DNA from: JBBQYA01 sp038209155
Lineage (GTDB): Bacteria > Bacteroidota > Bacteroidia > Sphingobacteriales > Sphingobacteriaceae
Direction: 5' to 3'
Length of the DNA: 5,960 nucleotides
NCBI GenBank assembly: GCA_038209155.1
Contig: JBBQYA010000124.1
Coordinates: 1-5,960 of the forward strand
Shown here: one piece after another, positions 5,458 through 5,960 of the stretch
Layout: each line of letters starts with the position of its first letter
Numbering within the stretch: position 1 is the stretch's first letter
The notes under the pieces: generated by a model
Seen by the model: only the letters and a program-made list of their open reading frames with translations
Database searches by the model: none
Told to the model about the DNA's origin: nothing
Position numbers and translations under genes: made by a program

Positions 5458-5960
5458 ATGAAAAATTTTCTTTTGGTAATAATTATGATTTCTATGATCA
5501 GTCAATCTTTTTCACAAGAGATTGGTGTAAGGGGTGGATCTTTTTTTTCAAAAGAAAATAAAAACAAAACGATATTAGGGTATGGTGTATTTTATAAAAT
5601 CAATAGACCGAGCAGTAAATTAAGTTTTGTTTTATTTGCTGATCGGTTTAAAGGAAGAAATTTTAATAATAAGTGTTATTCTTGTGTATATGAAAGATAT
5701 ATTACAAATTTTAGAAAAACCTCCGCAGGTTTTTCTGTTTTAGGAAAAGTTTACAACAATAAATTTTTTACAATAAATCTAGGTCCCAATTTTACTTTAC
5801 ATGAGGTTTTCATGGATGAAAAAACATATTATCAACTTTCAGAAAAGTATACTCAATTAGATTTAGAAATTGGACTCTTATCAACTCTAGAATATAAAAA
5901 CTTTGTATTTCAAAATTTTAATTTTATTATCTTTTTAAATCCATTTTACAATAATATATT
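5458..5960 (+). CDS. Exported beta-strand-rich protein of unknown function, 3'-partial
   Basis: The frame from ATG 5458 stays open for 167 codons to the window end, so the stop lies outside. Residues 1-19 look like a Sec signal peptide (MKNF, hydrophobic LLVIIMISMISQ, then SFS before Q20). The rest shows alternating polar/hydrophobic segments typical of outer-membrane beta-barrel strands: KLSFVLFADRF (54-64), KTSAGFSVLGKVY (87-99), FFTINLGPNFTLHEV (103-117), LDLEIGLLSTLEY (134-146) and FNFIIFLNPFY (154-164). A CYSC pair lies at 73-76. I do not recognise a named family. The pattern is broadly like small PorT-type or TraO-like outer-membrane proteins, but this is weak resemblance. No SD and no clean promoter are visible in the 185 AT-rich bases between the preceding terminator and the start. 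TATCTTTA at 5444-5451 is too close to the ATG to be convincing. Confidence 0.7.
   Translation, partial: MKNFLLVIIMISMISQSFSQEIGVRGGSFFSKENKNKTILGYGVFYKINRPSSKLSFVLFADRFKGRNFNNKCYSCVYERYITNFRKTSAGFSVLGKVYNNKFFTINLGPNFTLHEVFMDEKTYYQLSEKYTQLDLEIGLLSTLEYKNFVFQNFNFIIFLNPFYNNI

Overview
The window reads as a contiguous piece of an AT-rich Bacteroidota chromosome. Four things support this. The rpsU–xerC–hpf gene order is the one usual in that phylum. A TTG-N19-TAnnTTTG promoter of the Bacteroidota sigma factor type precedes rpsU. Genes mostly start without a Shine-Dalgarno (SD) sequence. One secreted protein ends in a type IX secretion system (T9SS) type A sorting domain. I cannot place the genus. 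All supported genes lie on the + strand.

Region 1 (1-2618) is a probable operon. A membrane-anchored protein with three helix-hairpin-helix (HHH) units, cut at its 5' end by the window edge, overlaps apt (adenine salvage) by ATGA. An acyl-CoA dehydrogenase follows after 23 bases.

Region 2 (2619-4227) is a DNA and ribosome maintenance block. It holds the rpsU promoter, rpsU (ribosomal protein bS21), xerC (tyrosine recombinase) and hpf (ribosome hibernation factor), closed by a strong intrinsic terminator. Two regulatory features stand out. A perfect 13-bp inverted repeat lies between rpsU and xerC, and its right arm reaches the first base of the xerC start codon. A full GGAGG SD sits 7 nt before hpf, the only good one in the window. 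Because bS21 helps hide the anti-SD in Bacteroidota ribosomes, an SD on hpf two genes downstream of the bS21 gene suggests a link between bS21 supply and hibernation. This is a hypothesis.

Region 3 (4228-5960) appears lineage-specific. A short T9SS cargo protein, with an N-terminal carbohydrate-binding-like beta domain and four cysteines, has its own leader and terminator. It is followed by the 5' part of an exported, beta-strand-rich protein that runs off the window end. The tRNA genes and tuf that often follow hpf in this phylum are not seen.

I see no mobile element, CRISPR array, tRNA or rRNA here, and no clear new multi-gene system. The most interesting signals are regulatory.
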